A stretch of 64,000 bases of DNA from Arthrobacter sp. H16F315. Lineage in GTDB: Bacteria > Actinomycetota > Actinomycetes > Actinomycetales > Micrococcaceae. Under the pieces are notes generated by a model, which had not been told where the DNA came from, did not search any database, and saw only the letters and a program-made list of their open reading frames with translations. The translations under genes and the position numbers were made by a program. The stretch lies in NCBI RefSeq assembly GCF_024124825.1, contig NZ_JAMXSS010000002.1, positions 3,534,001 through 3,598,000 of the forward strand, given 5' to 3'. Numbering within the stretch: position 1 is the first letter of the stretch; every line of letters starts with the position of its first letter. Shown one piece after another: positions 51,899 through 61,717 of this stretch.

Positions 51899-52591
51899 AT
51901 GAGCGCCGACGACGACGACATCACCGAAGAACTCCTGACCGACGCCGACAAGCTGACCGGGCTGAGCCTGGAATTGCTGGGCCTGGACCCGCATCCGGCG
52001 GACATGACGCCGGAACAGCGGCTCCAGTTTGACCCGGAAGACTTGGCTGAAATGGCAGCCCTCGGGCCGGAGGACCGCGGCCAACAAGTGCAACAGGCCC
52101 GACTTCTCGCCGGTCTCCTGTGGAACTCCTCCAGTATCCTGATCGACCAGCTCTTCCGCGACCTGGGTACACTGAGCCAGCTGCAGACCGTCATGGCGTC
52201 CGAAATCGCCGGGACCTCCGTGCTGTCCTCGCTGCCGCCACAGTTTGCGTCCAGCTACGACGCTAAGTTCACCCAGAAGTTCATCGTCGTCGCCGCCGAC
52301 GTAACAGCCTCACTGGTCCGTGGCTGGACCGCACCCGGGTGCCTTGCCGCCGAACTCGCGGTCCGCTGCCTGCTCGACCAGGCGGAGATCACCGAGGATA
52401 TCTACGAACTCGACCTCCCGGCCGACTGGCGGGCACAGGTGGAGGAAGTCCTCCTGGCCGACGCGGACAGTGCAGCGCTGTACTCCGAGGGCCTCGACGT
52501 CCGGGAGGACGACGCCGACCGGCTGGGCTTCGAGCACTGGTTCCAGCCTTTCGGCGCCGGGGACACGGTCCCGCCTTACGCCTGCTCCTGA
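51899..52591 (+). CDS. Conserved-looking hypothetical protein, acidic and helical
   Basis: A 230-residue acidic cytosolic protein with no family I recognise. It begins with a very acidic helix (MSADDDDITEELLTDADKL), has a hydrophobic helical centre (ITEDIYELDLPADW region preceded by AAELAVRCLLDQAE) and no membrane span, signal peptide or Cys-based motif. Codon use and GC3 match its neighbours, so it is probably real. It converges on the LpdA-like gene 12 bases later. No function proposed. Confidence 0.6.
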   Translation: MSADDDDITEELLTDADKLTGLSLELLGLDPHPADMTPEQRLQFDPEDLAEMAALGPEDRGQQVQQARLLAGLLWNSSSILIDQLFRDLGTLSQLQTVMASEIAGTSVLSSLPPQFASSYDAKFTQKFIVVAADVTASLVRGWTAPGCLAAELAVRCLLDQAEITEDIYELDLPADWRAQVEEVLLADADSAALYSEGLDVREDDADRLGFEHWFQPFGAGDTVPPYACS

Positions 52592-52603
52592 GCCGCCCGC
52601 AGA

Positions 52604-54019
52604 CTACATGTGGACGTGCAGGCGCCGGGCGGCTTCGGAGATCGACCCGCTCAGCGACGGGTACACGGTGAAGGTGCTGGCGACGTCGTCGACGTGCATT
52701 TTCTGGGTGACCGCGAGGGAGATCGCAAAAATCAGCTCGGAAGCGTTCGGACCCACCACAACACCGCCGATGACGGTGCCGGAACCCTTGCGGGCGAAGA
52801 TTTTGATAAAACCGTCCCGGTGGTTGCGCATCTTGGCGCGGGCGTTGCTGCGCAGCGAGAGCTTCACGATGTCGGCCTGGTATTTGCCCGATTCAATCTC
52901 GGCCTCGGACACGCCCACGTTGGCGATCTCGGGCGAGGTGAAGATGTTGGAGGCCACCTGGTGCAGCTTGAGCGGGGCCACACTGTCGCCCAGGAAGTGC
53001 GCGATAGCAATCCGGCCCTGCATCGCGGCCACGGACGCGAGCGCCAGCACACCGGTGCAGTCGCCCGCGGCGTAAATGTTCGGCGCTGTGGTGCGCGAGA
53101 CGCCGTCTACCTTGATGTGCCCGCTCCCGGTGAGCGCGACGCCCGCCTCCTCGAGGCCGATCCCTGCGGTGTTCGGGATGGAGCCGACGGCGACCAGGCA
53201 GTGGCTGCCGGTGACCTGCGAGCCGTCTCCGAGGGTGACGACAACGCCGTCCCCGGTGCGCTCGACGGACTCTGCGCGGACCTGGGAGAGGACCTTGACG
53301 CCGCGGCGTTCGAAGACGCCTTCCAGCACCTCGGCGGCGTCGGTGTCCGAGCCGGGCAGCACCCGGTCGCGGCTGGAAATAAGGGTGACTTTGGACCCGA
53401 GCCCGTTGTAGGCGGAGGCGAACTCGGCCCCGGTGACACCGGAGCCCACCACAATCAGGTCCTCGGGCAGCTCATCCATGTTGTAAATCTGCGCCCAGTT
53501 CAGGATCCGCTCGCCGTCCGGCCGGGCGGTGGGCAACTCCCTGGGGTGTGCCCCGACGGCGAGCAGGATCGCGTCCGCTTCGATGGTCTCGGTGCCGTCG
53601 ACGGTGAGAACCTCGATGGTGTGGTTGTCCAGCATTTTGCCGGATCCCAGCATGATCCGGACGCCCTGGTTTTCCAGGCCGCGCTGGATGTCGGTGGACT
53701 GCTGCCGGGCCAGCCGCAGCAAGCGGTCATTGATGTGTTTGAGGTCCGCGCGCATCGTCGGGGTGCAGTCTCCGCCGTCGACGTCGAACTTGACGCCGAG
53801 CTCACCGGCCTCGCCGACCCGGGTCATCAGGTCCGCCGTCGCAATCAGGGTCTTGGACGGAACAACGTCGGTGAGCACCGCTGAGCCGCCGAGCCCCGCA
53901 CGTTCAATGATGGTGACCTGTGCGCCCAGGGACGCCGCAACCATGGCTGCTTCGTAGCCGCCGGGCCCTCCGCCCAGGATTGCGATACGGGGTGAGCTGA
54001 AATCGGGATGCGTAGTCAC
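52604..54019 (-). CDS. lpdA: FAD-containing NAD(P)H-quinone dehydrogenase, LpdA-like (no redox disulfide)
   Basis: A 471-residue member of the pyridine nucleotide-disulfide oxidoreductase superfamily. FAD motif (RIAILGGGPGGYEAAMVAAS), NAD(P) motif (IVVGSGVTGAEFASAYNGLG), IYAAGDCTGV and a dimerisation domain are all present. The usual C-x4-C of lipoamide dehydrogenases is absent: the segment reads GLGGSAVLTDVVPSKTL. This matches the mycobacterial Rv3303c (LpdA) type, which reduces quinones rather than lipoamide. GTG 54019 gives VTTHPDFSSPRIA, the normal N-terminus. Confidence 0.85.
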   Translation of the reverse strand: MTTHPDFSSPRIAILGGGPGGYEAAMVAASLGAQVTIIERAGLGGSAVLTDVVPSKTLIATADLMTRVGEAGELGVKFDVDGGDCTPTMRADLKHINDRLLRLARQQSTDIQRGLENQGVRIMLGSGKMLDNHTIEVLTVDGTETIEADAILLAVGAHPRELPTARPDGERILNWAQIYNMDELPEDLIVVGSGVTGAEFASAYNGLGSKVTLISSRDRVLPGSDTDAAEVLEGVFERRGVKVLSQVRAESVERTGDGVVVTLGDGSQVTGSHCLVAVGSIPNTAGIGLEEAGVALTGSGHIKVDGVSRTTAPNIYAAGDCTGVLALASVAAMQGRIAIAHFLGDSVAPLKLHQVASNIFTSPEIANVGVSEAEIESGKYQADIVKLSLRSNARAKMRNHRDGFIKIFARKGSGTVIGGVVVGPNASELIFAISLAVTQKMHVDDVASTFTVYPSLSGSISEAARRLHVHM

Positions 54020-54137
54020 AATCAGCCATTGTCCACCATCCGGACCGTCACCACCAAGAATCCCGCCCCGCACAGAACAGCCCACCACACAGCGCGCGGC
54101 GCTGGGCAGTACCCGGCCGGCAGGATAACTTGTAACG

Positions 54138-54956
54138 GTGAGTACAACAGAATTCCTGAACACAGACCCCTTCGACGCCGCCCGCGCCGCCGCCGACTAC
54201 ATCGCCGAGGAGACGGGCGTCGACGCCCACGACGTCGCGCTGGTGCTCGGTTCGGGTTGGGGCGACGCCGCGGAACTGATCGGCGAAACCACGGCGACAC
54301 TCTCCGCCGACGAAGTCCCCGGCTTCTCCTCCCCCTCGGTGGTGGGCCACGTTGGCACCATCCGCTCCGTGCTGACCAAGGACGGCAAACGCGCCCTGGT
54401 CCTGGGCGCACGCACCCACTATTACGAGGGCAAGGGCGTCCGCGCCGTCGTCCACGGGGTGCGCACCGCCGCCGCGGCCGGCTGCAAGACCCTCGTCCTG
54501 ACCAACGGCTGCGGTGGCCTCAACGAGGACTGGACGCCCGGCACTCCCGTGCTGATCAGCGACCACATCAACCTCACAGCCACCTCACCGCTCGAAGGGG
54601 CCACGTTCGTGGACCTCACCGACCTGTACTCGGCACGGATCCGTGGCCTGGCCCGCGAAGTCGACCCCACGCTGGACGAAGGCATCTATGCCCAGTTCAC
54701 CGGCCCGCACTACGAAACCCCGGCCGAAGTGCAGTACGCCAAGCGGATCGGCGCGGACCTGGTGGGCATGTCCACCGCACTGGAAGCCATCGCCGGCCGG
54801 CATGCGGGCATGGAGGTGTTCGGCATTTCGCTCGTCACCAACCTCGCCGCCGGCATCAGCCCGGTGCCGCTGAGCCACGGGGAAGTCCTCGAAGCGGGCC
54901 AGACAGCGGGACCACGGATCTCCAAACTGCTCGCCGAGATCATCGCCAAGCTCTAA
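54138..54956 (+). CDS. punA: Purine-nucleoside phosphorylase (trimeric PNP type)
   Basis: A 272-residue cytosolic enzyme splitting purine nucleosides to base and (deoxy)ribose-1-phosphate in salvage. Family motifs include the phosphate loop LVLGSGWGD, ARTHYYEGKG, LTNGCGGLNEDWTPGT, QFTGPHYETPAEV, and the base-binding TNLAAGISP. Length and motifs match high-molecular-class trimeric PNPs. GTG start at 54138. It stands between the divergent lpdA and a convergent Rrf2 gene. Confidence 0.93.
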   Translation: MSTTEFLNTDPFDAARAAADYIAEETGVDAHDVALVLGSGWGDAAELIGETTATLSADEVPGFSSPSVVGHVGTIRSVLTKDGKRALVLGARTHYYEGKGVRAVVHGVRTAAAAGCKTLVLTNGCGGLNEDWTPGTPVLISDHINLTATSPLEGATFVDLTDLYSARIRGLAREVDPTLDEGIYAQFTGPHYETPAEVQYAKRIGADLVGMSTALEAIAGRHAGMEVFGISLVTNLAAGISPVPLSHGEVLEAGQTAGPRISKLLAEIIAKL

Positions 54957-54960
54957 GGGC

Positions 54961-55425
54961 TCAGCTCCCCACGGCAAGGTAGCGCAGCGCCTTCTGCCTG
55001 TCCTGCGGAAAACGCCGATCCATTGAGTCCGCGAGCCCGGCTATGGTCTGCCGCGCCAGGGCCTGCCGCCAGGCGAGTTCGGCCTGGCGCATGGTCTGGG
55101 AGATCAGGCACGTCCGGACAACGTTGCGCTCCATGTCGGCATTCGGGACGCTTGCCATGATGCCTTCGCAACGGAACACCGGATCGGCGCCTTCCAGGGC
55201 CAGCACGATATCGAGGACTGTAACGTTTTCCGGCCTGCGGGCCAGGTGGAACCCGCCGCGCGGGCCGGAAACGGAAACAAGGATACCGGCCCGGACCAGC
55301 GCCTGGAGCTGCTTGTTCAGATACGCACCCGGAAGGCTGTAATACTCCGCCAACCGGGCACTGTTAACCGCCTCGCCGGCCGGCGTCCAGGCCATGTTCA
55401 CGCAGCTGTGAACGGCCCATTCCAC
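54961..55425 (-). CDS. Rrf2-family transcriptional regulator
   Basis: A 154-residue winged-helix regulator: ARLAEYYSLPGAYLNKQLQALVRAGILVSVSGPRGGFHLAR is the Rrf2 HTH-plus-wing region. The Fe-S cysteine triad of IscR/NsrR is not present in the usual spacing (only FRCEGI and RTCLIS), so it may sense something else. It converges on punA with four bases between stops and points away from the phosphoglucomutase gene. Confidence 0.82.
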   Translation of the reverse strand: MEWAVHSCVNMAWTPAGEAVNSARLAEYYSLPGAYLNKQLQALVRAGILVSVSGPRGGFHLARRPENVTVLDIVLALEGADPVFRCEGIMASVPNADMERNVVRTCLISQTMRQAELAWRQALARQTIAGLADSMDRRFPQDRQKALRYLAVGS

Positions 55426-55571
55426 CCCCGGCCCATCTTCATGTTCCAGACGCTACGTGTCCGGAAAAATAGCTGTCAAGGCCCGGAGCACCATCCGGTT
55501 GTGATCGATCTTTCAGGGGACTCTCGCTTGTCGGGAAGGCATCCGCCACTAATGCGGCTAGTTTGGTTGCT

Positions 55572-57317
55572 ATGACGTCTTCTGATGCCGAACTCGCCCG
55601 CCTGCTGAGCGACGCCCGGGCTTGGGCCACCCAGGACCCTGATCCCGCCACCGCCGCCACCCTGACCGAACTGATCCGGCTCGCCGAGGACGGCGCCGCG
55701 TCGGCCCACCAGGAGCTCGCGGACAGTTTCAGCGGAACCTTGCAGTTCGGCACCGCCGGCCTGCGCGCGGCGCTCGGCCCCGGCCCGAACCGGATGAACC
55801 GCATGGTGGTCCGCCGCGCCGCAGCAGGCTTCTCGGCCTTCCTTACCGACAAGGTCGCACATGCCGCCCCCGGCACCCGGCCACGCGCCGTCGTCGGCTA
55901 CGACGCCCGGCACAACTCGGATATCTTCGCGGAAGAAACCGCCGCAATCCTCGTCGCCGCCGGCATTGACACCTTCCTGATGCCTTCCGCCCTGCCCACC
56001 CCGCTGCTCGCCTACGCGGTCCGGGCGCTGGAGTGCGACGGCGGTGTGATGGTGACCGCCAGCCACAACCCGCCGCAGGACAACGGTTACAAGGTGTACC
56101 TGGGCCGGCACGCCGTCGAGGAGAGCGGCCGCGGCGCGCAGATCGTGGCGCCCTACGACGCCCTGATCGCAGCCCAAATCGATGCGGTCGGCGGGCTGTC
56201 CGGCGTCGCCCTGGCCACGGCGGGATGGACCGTGCTGGATCACTCCATCGTTGCCGGCTACGAGGCCGCCGCCGCGGCACTGGCCATGCCGGCGGCCTTT
56301 CCGGCCCGCGACCTCAACATCGTCCTGACCCCGATGCACGGTGTGGGCGGCAAAACCGCCGTCGCGGTGCTGCACGCAGCCGGTTTTGCCAACGTCACGG
56401 TGGTGAGCGAACAGGCCGAGCCGGATCCGGACTTCCCCACCGTGAACTTCCCCAACCCCGAAGAGCCGGGCGCCCTGGACCTGGCCCTCGAGACCGCGGC
56501 CCGGGAGGATGCGGACATCGTGATCGCCAACGACCCCGACGCGGACCGCGCCGCGGTTGCTGCCAAGGACCCCGATACCGGATCCTGGCGGATGCTGCGC
56601 GGCGACGAGGTCGGCGCGCTGCTCGGCGCGCACATCGTGGCCCGGCTGGCAGCCGCCGGCGGCACCGAAACCACGGCAGGTGTTTTCGCTAATTCGATCG
56701 TGTCCTCGCGGCTGCTGGCGCGGATCGCGGCTGCGTCAGGCTACGCCCACGAGGAAACCCTCACCGGCTTCAAGTGGATCGCCCGCGTTCCCGGCCTGCT
56801 GTACGGCTACGAAGAGGCGCTGGGGTACTGCGTCGCCCCCGCCCTGGTCCGCGACAAAGACGGGATCTCGGCGGCCGTACTGATCGCGGAATTCGCGGCC
56901 GCGGCCAAGGCGCAGGGCAAAACCATCTTCGACACCCTCGATGAGCTTTACCTGGTGCACGGGCTCCATGCGAGCGACCAGCTCAGCATCCGGGTCGCGG
57001 ACCTGGGCCTGCTGGACGCCATGATGAACCGGCTGCGCGTCAGCCCGCCGGAATCCTTTGGCGGCTCCGCCGTCGAATCCATCACGGACCTCGCGGACGG
57101 CAGCGATCAGCTGCCGCCCACCGACGGCCTGCTGTACCTGACGAAGGACCTCAGCCGCATCATCATCCGCCCCAGCGGCACAGAGCCGAAGCTCAAGTGC
57201 TACCTGGAGGTCATCCGCAACGTCGGATCGGCCGCCGAGCTGCCCGCAGCGCGACACGAGGCACGCGCCGCGCTTGACGGCGTGCTGGCAGATGTCCGCG
57301 AGGCGCTCGGGTTGTAG
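55572..57317 (+). CDS. Phosphoglucomutase/phosphomannomutase
   Basis: A 581-residue alpha-D-phosphohexomutase interconverting glucose-1- and glucose-6-phosphate (or mannose analogues). All four active-site loops are visible: phosphoserine loop VMVTASHNPPQDNGYK, metal loop NDPDADRAA, sugar loop (the GFKWIARVPGLLYGYEEALG region) and phosphate loop RPSGTEPKLKCY. Length fits the PGM2-like class. The ATG at 55572 was preferred over the TTG three codons earlier. It converges on nirD with nine bases between stops. Confidence 0.92.
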   Translation: MTSSDAELARLLSDARAWATQDPDPATAATLTELIRLAEDGAASAHQELADSFSGTLQFGTAGLRAALGPGPNRMNRMVVRRAAAGFSAFLTDKVAHAAPGTRPRAVVGYDARHNSDIFAEETAAILVAAGIDTFLMPSALPTPLLAYAVRALECDGGVMVTASHNPPQDNGYKVYLGRHAVEESGRGAQIVAPYDALIAAQIDAVGGLSGVALATAGWTVLDHSIVAGYEAAAAALAMPAAFPARDLNIVLTPMHGVGGKTAVAVLHAAGFANVTVVSEQAEPDPDFPTVNFPNPEEPGALDLALETAAREDADIVIANDPDADRAAVAAKDPDTGSWRMLRGDEVGALLGAHIVARLAAAGGTETTAGVFANSIVSSRLLARIAAASGYAHEETLTGFKWIARVPGLLYGYEEALGYCVAPALVRDKDGISAAVLIAEFAAAAKAQGKTIFDTLDELYLVHGLHASDQLSIRVADLGLLDAMMNRLRVSPPESFGGSAVESITDLADGSDQLPPTDGLLYLTKDLSRIIIRPSGTEPKLKCYLEVIRNVGSAAELPAARHEARAALDGVLADVREALGL

Positions 57318-57326
57318 CCTCCGGGG

Positions 57327-57704
57327 CTACAGCTCGACCTCAATGCACCCGCCCACAATCCGGGTACCGAAGGTCGGGAGCCGAAGTCCCGGCGTGCCCA
57401 GGCACTCCCCCGTTGCGAGGTCATAGACCTCCTTGTGCAGCGGTGAAGCGAGCGTGTGGCGCATCCCGCGGGAGCCGGTAATCCCGCGGGCCATCACGTG
57501 CGCCCCGGTGGCTGGGTCCTCGTGGCCGACCGCAAAAACCTCGCCGGTTGCCGTGCGGAACAATGCCACCTGGTGCCCGGCAATCAGCGCCGCCTCGCCC
57601 CAGGCCGGTTCAAGGTCCGCCACAGCGCACACCCGGTGCCACCCTGTTCCATAGCCCGGATGGTCAACAACGATTCGCGCTTCGCTTTCAAGTACTGCAC
57701 TCAT
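57327..57704 (-). CDS. nirD: Nitrite reductase [NAD(P)H] small subunit NirD
   Basis: A 125-residue Rieske-like beta protein without the iron-sulphur ligands, as usual for NirD; it partners NirB in reducing nitrite to ammonium. Recognised from the ALIAGHQVALFRTATGEVFA, RHTLASPLHKEVYDLATGEC and TFGTRIVGGCIEVEL segments. ATG 57704 has a GGGAGGGG box; the upstream codons do not look like protein. It is transcribed away from nirB (start 57974) instead of following it, so the GlnR box between them may serve both. Confidence 0.85.
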   Translation of the reverse strand: MSAVLESEARIVVDHPGYGTGWHRVCAVADLEPAWGEAALIAGHQVALFRTATGEVFAVGHEDPATGAHVMARGITGSRGMRHTLASPLHKEVYDLATGECLGTPGLRLPTFGTRIVGGCIEVEL

Positions 57705-57856
57705 GCCAGCCCCTCCCTCATCCATCCCTCCCGGGCGCAGCCGTTCAAACGGCCACAGCACCACACTAGGACCCGGATGTTTCCGGTGCCTGCAGTGATT
57801 GTGTCCGGCCGGTAAAAGTGACCTCACGCCGCCGGAATCGCGTTCGTGATGCAGAA

Positions 57857-57910
57857 GTTAAGATCACGAAACAAAGCGGAAACTGAAGCGAAACTGCACC
57901 TGCCTAGTCT
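57857..57910 (+). promoter_or_regulatory. GlnR box and -10 of nirB
   Basis: Four 5-base sites in perfect 11-bp phase: GTTAA (57857), GAAAC (57868), GAAAC (57879) and GAAAC (57890). A -10 (TAGTCT, 57905-57910) follows after ten bases, so the last repeat covers the -35 position, as for an activator. This is a clear match to the actinobacterial GlnR consensus. The rest of 57705-57973 contains no other visible element. Confidence 0.75.
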
Positions 57911-57973
57911 GAATGGACACCTCGATTAAGAAGGTTGCAGAGCACCGACTGCGGCCCCTGCGAAAGGCCCACC

Positions 57974-60672
57974 GTGACCGGACAGACGTCAAGACCGCAC
58001 GGCCAGGACTCAGCGCGCACCGCAGCGCCGAGCCGCGTTGTGGTTGTCGGCGGCGGTCCCGCCGCGCACCGCTTCGCCGATGCCATGCACTCCCGCGGCC
58101 TCAACGGCTGGAACGTCACCGTGCTGACCGAGGAACCCCACCTTCCCTATGACCGCGTCGCACTGAGCAAAGCCCTGACCGACGTCGGCGCGGACCTCAA
58201 GCTTGGCAGCGCCGCCATGTGGGACCACGAGGCGCTTACGCTGCGGACCGGCGAGCGCGTGACCGGCCTCGACATCGAGGCCGGGACCGTGTGTACCGCG
58301 GCCGGGTCCGTTTACCCGTATGACCACCTTGTGGTCGCCACCGGCTCCGACGCGGCCAAGCTGCCGCTCCCGGGATCGGGGCTGGCCCATGTGTACCGCA
58401 CGCTCGAAGATGTCCGTGCCATCAACACGGCCATCGCGGACCTCACGCAGACGCTGGGCCGGAAGGTCAACGCCGTCACCATCGGCGGCGGACTGCTGGG
58501 CCTGGAAGCCGCGGCCGGCACCGGGCAGCTTGGCGCCACCCCGATTGTGGTTAATGGCTCCCCTGGCTGATGAACAGCCAGCTGGACGAGGGCGCCGGGC
58601 AGGCTCTTGGCCGCCTGATCGAAGCGAAGGGCTTTACCGTCCACACAGGCGTGTATCCCGCCGAAATACTCTCCGACGCCGGCCAGGTCACCGGTGTCCT
58701 GCTGGCCGACGGGCGCATCATCGACGCCGACCTCGTGATAGTGGCGATCGGCGTCACGCCCCGCGACGAATTATTCCGGATCGCCAACCGACCGGACAGC
58801 ACCGGCGGGCAGCATTTCGAGCTTGGCCCGCGCGGCGGCGTCGTCATCTCCGAGGGCTGCCAAACGCAGGTCCCCGGCATCTGGGCGATCGGCGAGGTCG
58901 CCAACTTCGATGGCATGTGCCTTGGTCTTGTGGCTCCCGCGAACACCATGGCGGAGATCGTCGCGGACCGGCTGCACGGCGGCACGGCGACCTTCCCGGG
59001 CTTCGATACGGCCACTAAACTTAAGCTCTCCGGCGTCGACGTCGCCAGCTTCGGGGATGCCTTCGCCCGGACCGAGCACGCGCTGGAAATCGTCTATGCC
59101 GACCCGGCCCGAGGCGTCTACCAGAAGATCGTCACCACCGACGATGCCCGGACCCTGCTGGGCGGCATCTTCGTTGGCGACGCCACGCCCTACACCTCCC
59201 TGCGTCCGATGCTGGGCCGCGAACTCGCCGCCGAGCCGGGCGCATACCTCACCGCCGCCGGCGGCAGCGACGCTCCGGAAACGGACCTGCCCGACGACGC
59301 CGTCCTGTGTTCCTGCAACAACGTGGCCGCCGGCAGTATCCGCGACGCCGTCAACGGCTGCGGTTCCTGCGACGGCAAGGAACCGGTCAGGGAGCTGGGC
59401 GAACTCAAGGGCTGCACCCGCGCCGGCACCCAATGCGGCTCCTGCGTCCCAATGCTCAAGAAGCTGCTCGAAGGCGAACTGGCGAAGGCCGGCGTCGCCG
59501 TTTCCAAGGCCCTCTGCGAGCACTTCGAGCTCTCCCGGCAGGAACTCTTCGACGCCATCCGGATTCTGGAACTTCACTCTTTCGAGCAGGTCCTGGCCAG
59601 GTACGGCACCGGTTCCGGTTGTGATATCTGCAAGCCCACCGTCGCGAACATCCTGGCCAGCCAGCACAGCGCATACCTGCTCGACGCCGGCCGCGGCGCC
59701 CTCCAGGACACCAACGACCGAGCCCTGGCCAACATGCAGAAGGATGGCACCTACTCGGTGGTCCCGCGGATCGCCGGCGGCGAGATCACCCCAAAGAAAC
59801 TCGGTGTGATCGCCGCCGTCGCCGAGAAGTACAGCCTCTACACCAAGATCACCGGCGGGCAGCGGATCGATATGTTCGGTGCCCGGCTGGAGCAGCTGCC
59901 GGAGATCTGGAAGGAACTTGTGGACGCAGGCTTCGAATCCGGCCAGGCCTACGGGAAGTCCCTGCGGACCGTAAAGTCCTGCGTCGGCTCGACCTGGTGC
60001 CGCTTCGGGGTGCAGGACGCAGTCGCCCTGGCCATCCGGCTCGAGCTGCGCTACCGAGGCCTCCGGAGCCCGCACAAGATCAAGATGGGCGTCTCCGGCT
60101 GTGCCCGGGAGTGCGCCGAGGCCCGCGGCAAGGACGTCGGCGTGATCGCCACGGACAAGGGCTGGAACCTTTATGTGGGCGGCAACGGCGGCTTCCAGCC
60201 AGCCCACGCCCAGCTCCTCGTCCAGGACTTGGACGAAGACACCCTGCTCAAGTACATCGACCGTTACCTGATGTATTACATCCGCACCGCCGACAGGCTG
60301 CAACGCACCGCACGCTGGCAAGAAGACCTCGACGGCGGCCTGAAGCACGTCGAGGAGGTGGTGGTGCACGATTCGCTCGGCATCGGCGCGGACCTCGAAG
60401 CGGCGATGGCCCATCACGTGGACACCTACCGGGACGAATGGGCCGAGACGCTGAAGGACCCGGAGCGGCTCCGCCGCTTCCGCTCGTTCGTCAACGCCCC
60501 GGACCAAAAGGACCAGTCAATCGCCTTCGTACCGGAACGCGGCCAGATGCGTCCGGCCACCGCCGGGGAAAAGGCGCTGGCCCATCAGCAGCCGGTGCTG
60601 ATCGCCGCCACCATACCGGTCCGCGCCGCCGACGCCACCGAACTGACACCCGCCACGGAAAGCACGGTCTAA
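57974..60672 (+). CDS. nirB: Nitrite reductase [NAD(P)H] large subunit NirB, frameshifted
   Basis: Siroheme/4Fe-4S/FAD enzyme reducing nitrite to ammonium; about 899 residues once repaired. FAD motif (VVVVGGGPAAHRFADAM), NAD motif (TIGGGLLGLEAAAG), BFD-like [2Fe-2S] region (CSCNN ... AGTQCGSCVP, around residue 445), nitrite/sulphite reductase ferredoxin domain and the siroheme Cys set (SCVGSTWC and SGCARECAE, around 670 and 710). The GTG at 57974 is preceded by AAAGG; an in-frame TTG at 57935 is less likely. The frame breaks at the C run 58560-58563; one added C gives VNGSPWLMNSQLDEG. cobA follows after one base. Confidence 0.92.
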
Positions 60673-60673
60673 C

Positions 60674-61717
60674 ATGCAGCTCAGCATCGATCTCAGCGGC
60701 CGCGAAGTCCTGGTCACCGGCTCGGACGCGGCAGCCCGGCAGGCGGTCCTCCGCTACCGGGCGGCCGGCGCCGTCGTCTTCCGGCTCAGCAGCCCGGCCG
60801 GTTCCCGCCACGACGGCCCGCTGCCGGAGCGCCCCTTCCTGGTCGCTGCGGTCGACGACGGCCAGCCCGGCTGGCAGGCGCTGCTGGAGCGCTGCCGGGA
60901 AACCGGCATACCGGTCGCGTCCGAGCCTGCCGCCGGAGCGGCCGGCCAGGTCACCCTGGTCGGCGGCGGCCCCGGAACCACGGAGCTGCTGACCGTTGCG
61001 GCGGTCAAGGCGCTGCGGGATGCCGACATCGTCTTCTACGACCGGCTGGCACCGTACCAGGAACTGCCCGCACTGAGCACCGCCGAGCTGGTGGATGTGG
61101 GCAAGCGCCCCGGCCACCACCCGGTCAGCCAGTCCGGCATCGAGGAACTTGTGGTGGAAGCGGCCCTGGCCGGGAAGAACGTGGTGCGGCTCAAGGGCGG
61201 CGACCCGTACGTATTCGGCCGCGGCGGCGAGGAAGTAGCCGCCTGCGTGAAAGCCGGCGTCCCGGTCCGGGTGATCTCCGGGGTGACAAGCGCCATCTCC
61301 GTCCCGGCAGCAGCCGGCATCCCGGTCACCCACCGCGAGGTCAGCCACATGTTCACAGTGCTCTCCGGCCACGCCCCACTGACCGAGAAGGAACACACGC
61401 ACTTGGCTGGCTTAGGCGGGCTGGGCGGGACCATTGTGGTGCTGATGGGCATCGGCACCCTGCGCCAACTCACGGCCGGCCTCCGTCGGGCCGGAATGCG
61501 CGCGGACATGCCGATGGCTGTCATCGAACGCGGTTACCGCCCGGGCCAGCGGACCACGATCGGAGAGCTGGGAACCATGATGACGGCAGCCGCGGACTGC
61601 AGCAGTCCGGCCGTACTGGTGATCGGCGAGGTCGTCAGGGTGGCCGGGGCCAACCGGGACTGCGCGGCCGCGGAAGCCGAGCTGGAGCGCCTCGCCGCGT
61701 CCCTGTTGGGAGCGTGA
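60674..61717 (+). CDS. cobA: Uroporphyrinogen-III C-methyltransferase with degenerate CysG-like N-terminus
   Basis: A 347-residue enzyme making precorrin-2 from uroporphyrinogen III with SAM, the first step to the siroheme of NirB. The SUMT domain (about 95-335) has VTLVGGGPGTTELLTVAAV, DVGKRPGHHPVSQ and VRLKGGDPYVFGRGGEEV. The first 80 residues resemble a shortened Rossmann domain of CysG/Met8 (VLVTGSDAAARQAVLRY) but lack an intact GxGxxG, so dehydrogenase/ferrochelatase activity is doubtful. It sits one base after nirB, and its stop overlaps the hemD start (GTGA). Confidence 0.9.
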   Translation: MQLSIDLSGREVLVTGSDAAARQAVLRYRAAGAVVFRLSSPAGSRHDGPLPERPFLVAAVDDGQPGWQALLERCRETGIPVASEPAAGAAGQVTLVGGGPGTTELLTVAAVKALRDADIVFYDRLAPYQELPALSTAELVDVGKRPGHHPVSQSGIEELVVEAALAGKNVVRLKGGDPYVFGRGGEEVAACVKAGVPVRVISGVTSAISVPAAAGIPVTHREVSHMFTVLSGHAPLTEKEHTHLAGLGGLGGTIVVLMGIGTLRQLTAGLRRAGMRADMPMAVIERGYRPGQRTTIGELGTMMTAAADCSSPAVLVIGEVVRVAGANRDCAAAEAELERLAASLLGA

